Shown here: in pieces, positions 37,476-46,742 of the stretch
Numbering within the stretch: position 1 is the stretch's first letter
Layout of the letters: each line of letters opens with the position of its first letter
Source: Pacificibacter marinus
GTDB taxonomy: Bacteria > Pseudomonadota > Alphaproteobacteria > Rhodobacterales > Rhodobacteraceae
Assembly (NCBI RefSeq): GCF_900109555.1
Contig: NZ_FNZV01000001.1
Span: 372,001-436,000, forward strand
Length of the DNA: 64,000 bases
Direction: 5' to 3'
Made by a program: the position numbers and the translations under genes
Notes under the pieces: generated by a model
Databases searched by the model: none
What the model saw: only the letters and a program-made list of their open reading frames with translations
Told to the model about the DNA's origin: nothing

Positions 37476-38671
37476 GGCGTGGTCTCTTCCAGTAAAGTTT
37501 CGATATCTTTATCGCCAGAAGATTGCGCCATCACGACGATAGATTGATCTGGGGACAATTGCGCGGCAAGCTGCTCTGCTGCGGCCAATGCGTGCCCTGC
37601 TTCAAGACACAGCAAAATGCCCTCGCGCTGCGCAAGACGCAAAACCGCGTCCTTTGCTGCGGCGTCTGAAATGGCCATTGTTTCTACACGGCCAGTTTCG
37701 ACAAGATCAGCCAATTGCGGCGACGAACCGGGATAGGACAGTCCCGGAGCAATAGATCCCGTCGGAATAATTTGACCGTGCACATCAGACAAGACCATCG
37801 TTTCAGCCCCATGAAAGATGCCGCGACGCCCACGTCCTAAACGCGCCGAATGTGCGCAAGCTTCGCCGCCTGTGCCTGCGCCTTCGACGGCCACCAAGCG
37901 TGCTTGTGTGTCCCCCAAAAAGGCGGAAAACAACCCGATGGTAGAAGACCCGCCGCCCACAGCTGAAACATAGATTGCGGGCGCCAGCCCGTGGTCGATC
38001 AATTGCAGACGAGTTTCTCGCCCGATCACAGCTTGGAAGGCTGCGACCATTTCAGGGTAAGGGTGCGGGCCAATCGGGGCGCCAGCCACATAGGTGGTTG
38101 TGTCGCTATGCCCCATCCAATGGCGTGTCGCAGCACTGGTCGCAGCACTCAGCGCACGGTCCGCATCTTTCACGATCTGAACCTGCGCCCCAAACAAACG
38201 CATTTTGTTAACTGCACTGGGTTGGCGTGCGGCGTCACTTGCGCCGATGTAGATTGTGCATTCCATCCCGAAACGTGCCGCGACCGCCGCCGTTGCGATT
38301 CCGTTTTGCCCAGATCCAGTGTCACACACGACAGCATTGAGCCCCATGCGCTTGGCCAACAGGCATTGCCCCACAGCGGAATTGGCATAATTGCCGCCGT
38401 TGAAAGTTAGATCATCGCGTTTCAAGACAATTTGAGCACCGCCTTCGCGGGTCGAAAAGCGTGGAATGTCGAAAAGTGGCGTTGGTCGGCCCACGTAACG
38501 ATTGAGAAGCAAAGTCAGCGTTTCGCGGAACTCCGCATCGCGCCATGCGTCTTGAAACGCGGTTTCTAACCGATCCAGAACCGGCAACAAAACCGGTGCC
38601 ACGAATTGTCCGCCGAAGCTGCCGAAACGACCCGCTTTGGCGATGATGTGTGTCTCATGGCCCATGGTCAT
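37472..38671 (-). CDS. TrpB-like protein lacking the PLP lysine (probable pseudoenzyme)
   Basis: 399 aa, full TrpB length, aligning without gaps to Salmonella TrpB over the core. In true TrpB the PLP lysine K87 lies in GGAHKTNQ; here the same stretch reads GGNYANSA, so H86 becomes Asn94 and K87 becomes Tyr95 (codon TAT at 38387-38389). Glu109 is Asp (CDTGSGQNG) and the pyridine-N serine region LSGRGDKD reads QSSGDKD. The phosphate loop GGGSSTIG, the domain KMRLFGAQV and GPHPYP are kept. It therefore probably cannot make tryptophan and may instead hold or activate a TrpA-like partner. Four-base overlap with permease and TrpA-like genes on both sides. Confidence 0.85.
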   Translation of the reverse strand: MTMGHETHIIAKAGRFGSFGGQFVAPVLLPVLDRLETAFQDAWRDAEFRETLTLLLNRYVGRPTPLFDIPRFSTREGGAQIVLKRDDLTFNGGNYANSAVGQCLLAKRMGLNAVVCDTGSGQNGIATAAVAARFGMECTIYIGASDAARQPSAVNKMRLFGAQVQIVKDADRALSAATSAATRHWMGHSDTTTYVAGAPIGPHPYPEMVAAFQAVIGRETRLQLIDHGLAPAIYVSAVGGGSSTIGLFSAFLGDTQARLVAVEGAGTGGEACAHSARLGRGRRGIFHGAETMVLSDVHGQIIPTGSIAPGLSYPGSSPQLADLVETGRVETMAISDAAAKDAVLRLAQREGILLCLEAGHALAAAEQLAAQLSPDQSIVVMAQSSGDKDIETLLEETTP

Positions 38672-39600
38672 CGCCCCTGCGCACCGGTTCGGCGCACCAA
38701 CACGGCAGCCAGAATGATCAAGCCAGTGATAATATCTTGCATAAACGTAGAGACGCCAAGGATTGTCAGCCCATTGCCCACCACCGCGATGATCGCCGCG
38801 CCAACCAGCGTGCCGGGAACATTTGCCTCCCCTTCACGAAAGGCCGTCATCCCCAGAAAAACAGCGGCATAGGCAGACAATAAGAAACCTCCACCGCCCG
38901 TTGGGCTGGCGCTGCCGATGCGTGCCGTGAGCAACATCCCAACAAGTGCCGCCAAAACCGCAGATGCGATAAAGGCAACCATGGTGTTGGATACAATCCT
39001 CACCCCCGCCAAACGTGCAGCTTCTCGGTTGCCCCCAATCGCATAAAGGCGGCGACCGATTTCGATTTTATCAAGCACCAGCCAAGCCATGATCGCCACG
39101 CCGATCAACCAAAACGTCAAGATCGGGATGCCAAAGCTTTTGCCACGTGCAAGATCGCGAAAGCCTGCGGGAATATCGCCAAACAACGTCGCGCCATTTG
39201 AAAGCCAAAATGTAATGCCGCCGATGATTGTCCCAACCGCGAGCGTCGTGATGAATGACAGGACTTCAAACCGCGCAACGATGAACCCCGAGACAGCGCC
39301 AAACACACCCGCAGCAGCAAGAACCGCAAGGCAAGCCAGAGGCGCGGGGACCCCCAGCTTGAATAAGAACACCGAAAAGATGCCGCCAAAGGACACGACA
39401 GAAGCGGTCGACAGGTCGAATTCTCCGACGGCCATCACCACAGTGGCACCGATTGCAACAATCGCCAAAAGGGTCATTTGCTGCGTGATATTGATAAGAT
39501 TGGACGCAGTGCCAAAAGCCTGCGGGGATGCGATTGAAAAGGCGGCGATGATCGCCACAAGCGCCACCAAGGTCCCGTAGCGGCGGACAAAGGTTGTCAT
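38668..39600 (-). CDS. Ribose-type (CUT2) ABC transporter permease
   Basis: 310 aa RbsC-like permease with eight to ten hydrophobic segments. Characteristic motif GGNREAARLAGVRI and early AVGEFDLSTASVVSFGG are present. Translationally coupled (ATGA) to both the ATPase upstream and the TrpB-like gene downstream. This tight coupling of a sugar-type transporter with trp-like genes is unusual. Confidence 0.92.
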   Translation of the reverse strand: MTTFVRRYGTLVALVAIIAAFSIASPQAFGTASNLINITQQMTLLAIVAIGATVVMAVGEFDLSTASVVSFGGIFSVFLFKLGVPAPLACLAVLAAAGVFGAVSGFIVARFEVLSFITTLAVGTIIGGITFWLSNGATLFGDIPAGFRDLARGKSFGIPILTFWLIGVAIMAWLVLDKIEIGRRLYAIGGNREAARLAGVRIVSNTMVAFIASAVLAALVGMLLTARIGSASPTGGGGFLLSAYAAVFLGMTAFREGEANVPGTLVGAAIIAVVGNGLTILGVSTFMQDIITGLIILAAVLVRRTGAQGR

Positions 39601-41153
39601 ACTTGGGTCTCTTTCTCTGTCTGGTGTTGAAAGGCTGCGTCAATGACGCGCGTTGGAGTAAGGCTGTCGCCGGTCAGTTCGGCGGTGATTTCACCGCTTG
39701 CAAGCACAAGCACACGTGCGCTCAGCGCCATAAGTTCGTCCATGTCACTGGTCGTCATCAGCACGGCCGCCCCCTGTGCCGCAAAGCGACGTGCAAGCGC
39801 GTGAATTTCTGCTTTGGCACCGACATCAACGCCGCGACTTGGTTCATCAAGGATAAGCAATCGTGTTGCCTGTCCGAACCAACGCCCGAACAAAAGCTTT
39901 TGTTGATTGCCCCCCGACAGTGTCAGTGGGCCATCCCAAGGCGAGCCCATTTTAACCGATAATGTTGATTGTACAGCTTCGCTGCGTTCAACCATCTTAC
40001 GGCGGCTTGTCCATGGCATCCCCGCCTGATGGCGGACTTTGGGCAGTTGCGACACAGCAAGATTATCAGCGATTGAGCGACTGGTGATCAGCCCTTCATT
40101 GCGCCGATCCTCGGGGACATAGGCCGCGCCTTTGGCAATACGATCACTGATACGACCAGCGCGCAGCACTTTGCCATCCAGCTCGATCTGTCCGCCAGCA
40201 TGTGGCTGTGCGCCCCAAATCAGTTTCATCAATGAAGATCGCCCAGCGCCCACCAAACCGTAGAGACCGAGAATTTCGCCAGCCCGAATATCGAAAGACA
40301 CTTGAGTGCCGCGAGATCCGTAAGGCACATCGCGCACACGCAACACCACAGGGCTATCGGGCGCGGGCATCTGTGCAGCGCCGCGCACCTCTTCGCGTCC
40401 AGACATCAGATGTACCAGCCCAGCGCGATCCGTCTCGGCAATACGCCCTGCCCCGACAGTGCAGCCACTGCGCAGTACCGTAAAGCTGTCGCAAATCTGC
40501 ATAACCTCATCAAGGCGGTGCGAGATGAAAATAACAGCCACGCCTTTGTCCGACATCTTTTTGACGGCTTCATGCAGACGTGCGGCTTCGCCATCAGACA
40601 AAGATGCGGTAGGCTCATCCATGACGATCAAACGCGCAGGTGCGCCAATGAGCGCGCGGATGATTTCAACCAATTGCTTTTGCCCTGTCGTCATTTGCCC
40701 CACAGGAATATCCAGCGGCAAATCAGGCGCAATACTGCGCGCGGTCTCTTCAATCGTGCGCCGCATGGCTGCGCGGTCAATGAACGGCCCCTTGCGTGGA
40801 TATGGTCGCCCGATGAACGCGTTTTCTACGGCCGTGAAATACGGCACAAGGCTAAGTTCTTGGTGGATAAACCGAAAGCCCAAAGACTCGGCATGTTGCA
40901 CCCCAGCGATGGTCACGGGCAAACCATCGACCAATATTTCACCCGCATCAGGCACGATCAGCCCTGACAGGGTTTTGATCAAGGTCGATTTGCCTGCACC
41001 GTTTTCTCCGACCAAGCTGTGAACGGAGCCAGCCTCAACCACGAGGTCAGCACCATCAAGCGCCTTGGCGCCGCCAAAGTGCTTTTTCAATCCACGCAGC
41101 GTCAAAAAGGCATGATCTGCGCGCAAGGTTAGATCCGGCTCCGGCTTTGTCAT
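39597..41153 (-). CDS. Ribose-type ABC transporter ATPase (two domains)
   Basis: 518 aa RbsA/MglA-type protein with duplicated nucleotide-binding domains. N-domain has Walker A GENGAGKST, signature TTGQKQLVEI and Walker B LIVMDEPTASLS. C-domain has degenerate Walker A GLVGAGRSS, signature LSGGNQQKLLFGRW and Walker B LLILDEPSRGVD. Two-domain structure is usual for CUT2 systems, in contrast to the single-domain xylG of this window. Overlaps the binding-protein gene by four bases. Confidence 0.93.
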   Translation of the reverse strand: MTKPEPDLTLRADHAFLTLRGLKKHFGGAKALDGADLVVEAGSVHSLVGENGAGKSTLIKTLSGLIVPDAGEILVDGLPVTIAGVQHAESLGFRFIHQELSLVPYFTAVENAFIGRPYPRKGPFIDRAAMRRTIEETARSIAPDLPLDIPVGQMTTGQKQLVEIIRALIGAPARLIVMDEPTASLSDGEAARLHEAVKKMSDKGVAVIFISHRLDEVMQICDSFTVLRSGCTVGAGRIAETDRAGLVHLMSGREEVRGAAQMPAPDSPVVLRVRDVPYGSRGTQVSFDIRAGEILGLYGLVGAGRSSLMKLIWGAQPHAGGQIELDGKVLRAGRISDRIAKGAAYVPEDRRNEGLITSRSIADNLAVSQLPKVRHQAGMPWTSRRKMVERSEAVQSTLSVKMGSPWDGPLTLSGGNQQKLLFGRWFGQATRLLILDEPSRGVDVGAKAEIHALARRFAAQGAAVLMTTSDMDELMALSARVLVLASGEITAELTGDSLTPTRVIDAAFQHQTEKETQV

Positions 41154-42070
41154 TTACAGTCGACTCCGAGACTTTCCACGGTGATCGGAACCGCCGCCAC
41201 GTAGATTTCGTCGCTTTCAGCGGTGCCACCTGCGAGAATTGTCTCAAGTTGCTGCGCGCCGATTTGCGCCATGCCTGCAAAATCTTGCCGCAAAGACATT
41301 TTGTAATGGGTGCAAGACTCGATCATATCCACGGCTTGCTCGTTGCCGTCGATCCCCATGATAATGGCTTTTGACTCTGGTGCTTCTGCTTCAAAAGCCA
41401 GTTCAGCGCCGATGCCTGGATCGTCAAACGCGGCCCAAACGCCATCAATTTGATCGCCATATTGGCGCAGGATGTTTTCCATCGCCACACGCCCATTGTC
41501 CACGGGGCCCGGTACCTGAACAAAATGTTCGGCAATCACATTGATATCGGGATATCTGGCCAATGTTGCGTCCAGACCCAATTCACGTTGGTAGACACCC
41601 GGATGGGCCGAATGGAAGAACTTGACGATATTGCCTTTGCCGTCGAGCGCCGTGAACAAGGCTTCGGACAATTGCACACCAAGATCAAAGTTGTTCGATG
41701 TCACATTCACAGCGACATTTTCAGCCTTTGCCCCATCAAGCGAGATCACTGGAATGCCCGCGTCAGCCGCCAATGCCACTTGATCCGCGATCAATTCAGC
41801 CGTAGTTGAAACCAACACAATCGCATCCGCTTTTGCGTTAACCGTGTCTTCCATACGCGAGGCCAACTGCGCGAAATCATTGCGGGTGTCGATAACCGTC
41901 ACGTTCCAACCACGCGCCTCGCCCTCGGTTTTGAACGCCTGAACCATATCGTTTGTGGGAATGGAACTCATGTAAGGCGTCAAAATATTGACATCCGTCG
42001 CGAGCGCAGGAAGGCTGCTACAGGTCGCAAGCGTCAGCGCAGTAAGAGAAACTTTCAAAGTCGTCATCAT
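41150..42070 (-). CDS. Sugar-type periplasmic binding protein (family 1/4)
   Basis: 306 aa with signal peptide (MMTTLKVSLTALTLATCSSLPALA) and the two-lobed periplasmic-binding fold of RbsB type. Recognisable elements are GWNVTVIDTRNDFAQLASRMED, KADAIVLVSTTAEL, PVISLDGAK, and FDDPGIGAELAFEAE. AAGGAG lies 5-6 bases before ATG 42070. Substrate unknown. Family members bind pentoses, hexoses, polyols and autoinducer-2. Its neighbours suggest a phosphorylatable polyol or glycosyl compound. Confidence 0.9.
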   Translation of the reverse strand: MMTTLKVSLTALTLATCSSLPALATDVNILTPYMSSIPTNDMVQAFKTEGEARGWNVTVIDTRNDFAQLASRMEDTVNAKADAIVLVSTTAELIADQVALAADAGIPVISLDGAKAENVAVNVTSNNFDLGVQLSEALFTALDGKGNIVKFFHSAHPGVYQRELGLDATLARYPDINVIAEHFVQVPGPVDNGRVAMENILRQYGDQIDGVWAAFDDPGIGAELAFEAEAPESKAIIMGIDGNEQAVDMIESCTHYKMSLRQDFAGMAQIGAQQLETILAGGTAESDEIYVAAVPITVESLGVDCK

Positions 42071-42091
42071 ATATCTCCTTATAAGTTGGGG

Positions 42092-43579
42092 TTAAGTTGG
42101 CATCTTTTTATGATGCTCTTTGGTGTTGAAAACAGTAATCGGTTCCAGCGCGTCAATCGCGCGCAAATAGGCCTCAAACATGGCGTCATATCGGTCTTTT
42201 TGGCGAAGGTCTGGTTCGAAAATCGCCTCGACCCGCGTCATGTTTGGCACGGCACTTTTGATATCAGGAAACGCGCCCAAACCAACGGCAGCCATAATCG
42301 CAGCGCCAAGACACCCGACATCGCCATATTCGAACCTATGCAGCGCAATACCCAGAACGTCTGCACGAATCTGGCTCCATAAATCTGAGCGCGCACCGCC
42401 ACCGCCGTATAGCAAATAGTCAGGCCGCGTTCCTGCAGCTTGGATCAAAGCATCAAACAAATGACGCGCGGACAGGGCAACGCCTTCCAAGACCGCCATG
42501 GCAAACTCCGGACCTGCCGATCGGCTGTCCAGCCCGATAAACGATCCACGTATGTTAGAATTCCAAATTGGCGCACGCTCGCCTTCGAGTTGCGGCAAGA
42601 AAAGCACGTTGCTTTGCGCACGGTCCGCTTGCTCAGCCAGCGCGATCAATTGCGCAGGTGTCTTTTCCACAACGTCGCCCCACCAACGCAGACTGTCCGC
42701 GCCACTTTGGGTTGGGCCTGCGTTCACCACCAGCTTGTCTACCGTGGCAAATGTGACAACCCCAGGCGCGCCAATACGTTCGCTGCCCACCACTGACAAA
42801 ATTTCACTTGTACCGCTGACATACATGCCCTGCCCCGGCGCAAAAACACCGCAGCCAAACAGGTTGCCCCATGCATCCATCGTGCCGGCAACCACAGGCA
42901 CTTTGCGTACATGACTGCCAAGCGCCATCTCTCCTACGACATCGGTGAAAAAGCGCAATGGGGGCAACCGCTCTGCAGCCCCCGGCATCAAATCAAGAAG
43001 TGGTGCGATGTATTCCAGATCCGCGCCCACCTGGCCGAAAGACGTGATGGGATCAGAAACGGCAGCCCCCGTCAGTTTGAAGAGGCAATAATCCTTGGGC
43101 GACAAAACATAGCGCGTGCGATCCCAAATATCAGGATGTGTTTGTGCCATCCATTGCATTTTGGCCATAACATGACTTGCGCCAATCGGCATATCCGTGC
43201 CCCACCAAGCCTGTTTGAGCGCTGGCGAAATACGATCATTCAGACCCTTAGCTTGATCAGCCGAACGCACATCTTGCCATGTGATTGCGGGACACAGCGG
43301 TGTGCCTGACGCATCAACAAACACTTCAGTATTGACCTGACTGCACATGCCGATGGCCGCCACGCAATTGGGATCGCGGTTCTGAAGCAAGGCATCGATC
43401 GCATCGCGAATGCCATCCAGCCAATCTTGTGGATTTTGCTCCACCAATCCTGGGCCAGGGCGCGAGGTGGGATAGGACCTGCTCCAATGATCCACAACCG
43501 TACCATCAATGCCAAACAGACCCGCCTTCACGGCTGTTGAGCCGATGTCAAAACCGATGATTAATGTATCGTCACGCAT
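42092..43579 (-). CDS. FGGY-family carbohydrate/polyol kinase
   Basis: 495 aa, full FGGY length. The N-terminal ATP-binding loop is GFDIGSTAVKAGLFG. GTMDAWGNLFG carries the catalytic aspartate, and YGGGGARSDLWSQI is the adenosine/FGGY signature. Closest type looks like xylulokinase; the family also includes glycerol and erythritol kinases. Start ATG 43579 overlaps the TrpA-like stop by 8 bases; a GTG three codons earlier is possible. It would phosphorylate whatever the ABC system imports. It could also replace the lost xylB of the xylose operon. Confidence 0.9.
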   Translation of the reverse strand: MRDDTLIIGFDIGSTAVKAGLFGIDGTVVDHWSRSYPTSRPGPGLVEQNPQDWLDGIRDAIDALLQNRDPNCVAAIGMCSQVNTEVFVDASGTPLCPAITWQDVRSADQAKGLNDRISPALKQAWWGTDMPIGASHVMAKMQWMAQTHPDIWDRTRYVLSPKDYCLFKLTGAAVSDPITSFGQVGADLEYIAPLLDLMPGAAERLPPLRFFTDVVGEMALGSHVRKVPVVAGTMDAWGNLFGCGVFAPGQGMYVSGTSEILSVVGSERIGAPGVVTFATVDKLVVNAGPTQSGADSLRWWGDVVEKTPAQLIALAEQADRAQSNVLFLPQLEGERAPIWNSNIRGSFIGLDSRSAGPEFAMAVLEGVALSARHLFDALIQAAGTRPDYLLYGGGGARSDLWSQIRADVLGIALHRFEYGDVGCLGAAIMAAVGLGAFPDIKSAVPNMTRVEAIFEPDLRQKDRYDAMFEAYLRAIDALEPITVFNTKEHHKKMPT

Positions 43580-44348
43580 CAAGGCCACTCCGCAAATCTA
43601 TCAATAAAGACGCCAACGCCTGCGGCCCCTCAAGTGCGGCCCGCAAAACTTGCGATCCGACAATCACCCCATCTGCGCCAAACGCAAGAGCCTCGCGTGC
43701 TTGCATCCCATTCGAAATTCCAAATCCCAACAAGATTGGAACACTCACACCAGCGGCACGCAGATGCGTGATCCTATTGCGGCTTTCAGGGTCCAGAACT
43801 TTTCGCGGTCCTGTCTGGCCTGCACTCGCCTGCAGCATAACGTAAAACGCTGCCTTTTGGGCAGCCGTCACCCCCTGCTCTGTAAGCGGCACTTCAATAA
43901 ACGCCGAAGGAGCAACACCCGCGCCAATTGCAGTGTTCTGGATTTGTTGTGTAATAGCGTCATTGTTGCGAGAGACGATCAGACAACTGTCTAACCCCGC
44001 CCAAAACTCAGCATCAGCATACCCAGCATGTTCAGCTTCACCATAGCCCATCAGCAAGGCTTTCGGAGCGATAGTGCGCTTGGCCAAGCGTTCCATAATC
44101 GCATCCAAATTTGCCCGAGCGCGGTCAGAATTGGCGCGTTTCATAGAGGCGCGTACATCTGGCCCATCCATAAACGGATCGACGGCTGACAGCCCAATTT
44201 CCAACACATCGACCCCTTGGTCGGCATAAACGTCGATCATATCCAACGGTATTTTAGGATCTCCCAGAGGGAAATAGCAGCTCAACAGCGGCTTGTCGCT
44301 TTCGAAGTGAGGCGAGGCTTTCCGTAAAGATCGTCGCGGCATCTGCAT
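43572..44348 (-). CDS. TrpA-like aldolase 2
   Basis: 258 aa TrpA-family TIM barrel. E50 and D61 in EIGLSAVDPFMDGPDV match the catalytic pair E49/D60. The phosphate-binding loops SAGQTG, GFGIS and GVIVGSQV are closer to canonical TrpA than in copy 1. The proline/serine of the usual PFSDP is AVDP, and Tyr175 is Met. Start ATG 44348 has AAGGA five bases upstream; a TTG at 44369 is less likely. First structural gene of the operon, directly before the FGGY kinase. Paralogue of the TrpA-like gene at the distal end; sequence differences suggest division of labour. Confidence 0.82.
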   Translation of the reverse strand: MQMPRRSLRKASPHFESDKPLLSCYFPLGDPKIPLDMIDVYADQGVDVLEIGLSAVDPFMDGPDVRASMKRANSDRARANLDAIMERLAKRTIAPKALLMGYGEAEHAGYADAEFWAGLDSCLIVSRNNDAITQQIQNTAIGAGVAPSAFIEVPLTEQGVTAAQKAAFYVMLQASAGQTGPRKVLDPESRNRITHLRAAGVSVPILLGFGISNGMQAREALAFGADGVIVGSQVLRAALEGPQALASLLIDLRSGLDA

Positions 44349-44498
44349 GTCTATCCTTGTCAAACCCAACGCGATTTACCGCATTCGGCAGTGCTTTAAA
44401 GTTAAAGGAAAGAGAAATGAGATGTTGGGTTTGGTCAAGAGACAGAATGCGACACGCAACCGTATTGTGCAGGATGCGGATAAAACTACAGGCACGCG

Positions 44499-45458
44499 CT
44501 ATTCTTTTAAACCAAAACCTCTCCGTCGGTCGGCCAAAGGGAGCACCCCAAAGGTTTTTCGGTACTGCCCCGAGAACCGGCTTTGATGCGGCATACCAAC
44601 TTGTTTGGCCACATCCGACAAGGGCAAGTTTCCAGTTCGGATCAAGTGACGCGCAGCGTCCATGCGGATACGCATCAACACCTCATAGGGTGGCTTTTGA
44701 TAATACCGCTGAAACCCGTCATAGAGAGCCCGCTCAGAAACGCCGACATCTTGCGCCACATCTGCAATCGCCACAGGCATGTGAAAACGCCCACGTAAAA
44801 TTTCAACAGCAAGGTGGACATGACGCGGTGTGGCATAAAGGCGTTCGGGCACGGGTGACCCATCGCGAAAATACGGTAAGTTTGAAATCAGCAAATCAAC
44901 GACAGTATCAATCTTGCGCTGAAACGCCTCTGTGTCGGCAGAATCGAAGCGATCCACAACATGTGCCAAACCACGCATCGCCTGCGTCAGAGATTTCCCG
45001 TGTGCTGTCGCAAGTTCGACCACAGGATCAAACACAATGTCCGCACTCATCCGACGGTGCGCCCGCGCTTCAAACGCAGTTTGGATAGACCTTTGGCTTA
45101 TTTGCAGCATCCATTGGTAAGTATCAGGACGCCACCGCGAACGAAATTTCTGCCCCGGCGACAAAAAGAGCGCCCGTCCCGGAAGAGACAGCGCTTGCTG
45201 CTGACCAATGGCGATATCAACGCCACCCCGAAGGGGCATCTCGAACATGTAAAAATCTTCAAACCCATTCGCTTGTACTTCGATCTCAGAGCCATAGCTC
45301 AAAGTATTGAAAGCTTGTTTGCCCAAAGAAGCCGAGACATGAGAAAACTCAACAGAACGCATACCAAATGGCACCAAACGATGGCGGCAAAACGATTGTG
45401 AAAGATGCGCTTCTGCATCTTCGAAGCGACCACTGGAAAAGGTGAGCGTAGAGTTCAT
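44499..45458 (-). CDS. AraC-family transcriptional regulator
   Basis: 319 aa. The N-terminal AraC_binding_2-like domain (about residues 40-190, GFEDFYMFEMPLRGG) is followed by a C-terminal double helix-turn-helix (about 220-315, VAIADVAQDVGVSERALYDGF and LSDVAKQVGMPHQSRFSGQYRKTFG). Start ATG 45458; the open frame extends 36 codons further without support. It lies 150 bases before the TrpA-like/kinase/ABC operon on the same strand and probably activates it. Confidence 0.87.
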   Translation of the reverse strand: MNSTLTFSSGRFEDAEAHLSQSFCRHRLVPFGMRSVEFSHVSASLGKQAFNTLSYGSEIEVQANGFEDFYMFEMPLRGGVDIAIGQQQALSLPGRALFLSPGQKFRSRWRPDTYQWMLQISQRSIQTAFEARAHRRMSADIVFDPVVELATAHGKSLTQAMRGLAHVVDRFDSADTEAFQRKIDTVVDLLISNLPYFRDGSPVPERLYATPRHVHLAVEILRGRFHMPVAIADVAQDVGVSERALYDGFQRYYQKPPYEVLMRIRMDAARHLIRTGNLPLSDVAKQVGMPHQSRFSGQYRKTFGVLPLADRRRGFGLKE

Positions 45459-45575
45459 GGGCCTGCAATGCTTAGGTAAGTGCAGACACAGCCGTGGGAC
45501 TGTCTGCGTGCAACAAGTATGCGTCAGAATCAAAATCTTGCAAGTGCAGGCATCATACGTGTGCAAATTGGGCGA

Positions 45576-46601
45576 TCAGAACGACCCAGCCCCATCCATT
45601 CGATGGGCCGCCCGAAGGGTCTCAACTGGCGTGCAACCATACTTTTTGCGATAAATCTCAGCAAACCGTCCAAAATGGAAAAAGCCAAGCTCGGCAGCAA
45701 CACCCGTCACGCGCGTCTCTTGAGAGGGGTTGGACAATTCCTCCCATGCCTGTTCAAGTCGCAAATCACGCAGAACAGTCATCGGCGAGCGTCCGTATCT
45801 AGTTCGAAACGCCCCTTGCAGATTGCGCACGCTGGTCCCTGCGGCACCCGCGATATCTTCAATCATGATCGGTGCACGCAGATGCTCGCGCATATAGCTT
45901 TCGGCGGTACGGATAATGCGCGGCATCGGGCCCGTTTGCCCCAATGAGACATCAGGTAAATTGTGCGATTGGGTTTGCAGCAGTCCGACCAACAAGGTGC
46001 GCTCTAACTGCTTACTCAAAAGTGTCCCTCCTCCCAAAAGCACATCGCCTCGCTCTGCTTCTTTCATCACATAATTCACAATCCCCAGAAACGCTTTGCC
46101 TTCCCCGCTGCGCACATCGTTGGCACCCGCGAATTGAAGCGTGGCCCCTGCCGGCAAACCAATCTCGGCACGCGCCACCTCGATCAAAGCGCGCTTTTCA
46201 ATTTGGATCATCACCTGCACACAACATTCGCTCCAAATCATAGTCGTCTGAGCTTCGGGGTTGATCACGCCACTGGTCCCCCCCCCAATGTCATGCTGGT
46301 TGGCCCCGTTGTTAATCGACGCATGCCCCCGAACCGGAAACTGGAACAGATAGAAGTCCTCTAAAGCGCCGGGTGAGATCAAAGTCTTGGCGCCATACGT
46401 CATGACGTTGACCGACAAATCCGTGCCACTGATGCGGTTATGCTGCGCAGCAAAACGCTGCTGGCCCATGATTTCGAGCCGATGATCACAATAAACCTCG
46501 GCCACCTCGGCACGTGCTTCATCAATATCATAACTCGCGAAAAGCGCATGATTGCTCATCGGAAGCGTGCTGATGTTTGCGGTTGAGTGAAACAGATCCA
46601 T
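45576..46601 (-). CDS. AraC-family transcriptional regulator (IifR-like context)
   Basis: 341 aa. N-terminal AraC_binding_2 domain (GALEDFYLFQFPVRG) and C-terminal AraC HTH (IEDIAGAAGTSVRNLQGAFRTRYG, then FFHFGRFAEIYRKKYG). Start ATG 46601 is fixed by a very strong AAGGAGG 4-5 bases upstream; the open frame reaches 46961 but without a site. Divergent from the SDR/flavin-monooxygenase operon; in the Acinetobacter iif indole operon an AraC regulator holds the same place. It is homologous to the AraC gene downstream, so the pair may be a duplication split between the two operons. Confidence 0.87.
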   Translation of the reverse strand: MDLFHSTANISTLPMSNHALFASYDIDEARAEVAEVYCDHRLEIMGQQRFAAQHNRISGTDLSVNVMTYGAKTLISPGALEDFYLFQFPVRGHASINNGANQHDIGGGTSGVINPEAQTTMIWSECCVQVMIQIEKRALIEVARAEIGLPAGATLQFAGANDVRSGEGKAFLGIVNYVMKEAERGDVLLGGGTLLSKQLERTLLVGLLQTQSHNLPDVSLGQTGPMPRIIRTAESYMREHLRAPIMIEDIAGAAGTSVRNLQGAFRTRYGRSPMTVLRDLRLEQAWEELSNPSQETRVTGVAAELGFFHFGRFAEIYRKKYGCTPVETLRAAHRMDGAGSF

Positions 46602-46635
46602 ACGCCTCCTTCCAAGAGATTGATTGAGCCTTAAA

Positions 46636-46647
46636 GCAATTAATTGC
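46636..46647. promoter_or_regulatory. Palindrome in the AraC / SDR divergent promoter
   Basis: Perfect 12-bp palindrome GCAATTAATTGC in the 141-base spacer. A second element, TTTGGCCAAAC at 46696-46706, resembles CTTGACCAAAC (minus strand, 44429-44439) upstream of the TrpA-like operon, sharing TG-CCAAAC. These are candidate AraC targets; chance cannot be excluded. Confidence 0.35.
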
Positions 46648-46742
46648 GTAATTCGGATAGTGGTTGCGCACAAAGGATAGCGCAGGTTTCGACACTTTGG
46701 CCAAACTTTTCTCACAAAATTGAAACAGGATGGAACACTGGC

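Noticed and set aside
37472-38671. Calling the TrpB-like gene a functional tryptophan synthase beta chain
   Set aside because: The PLP lysine and several active-site residues are replaced; operon lacks other trp genes.
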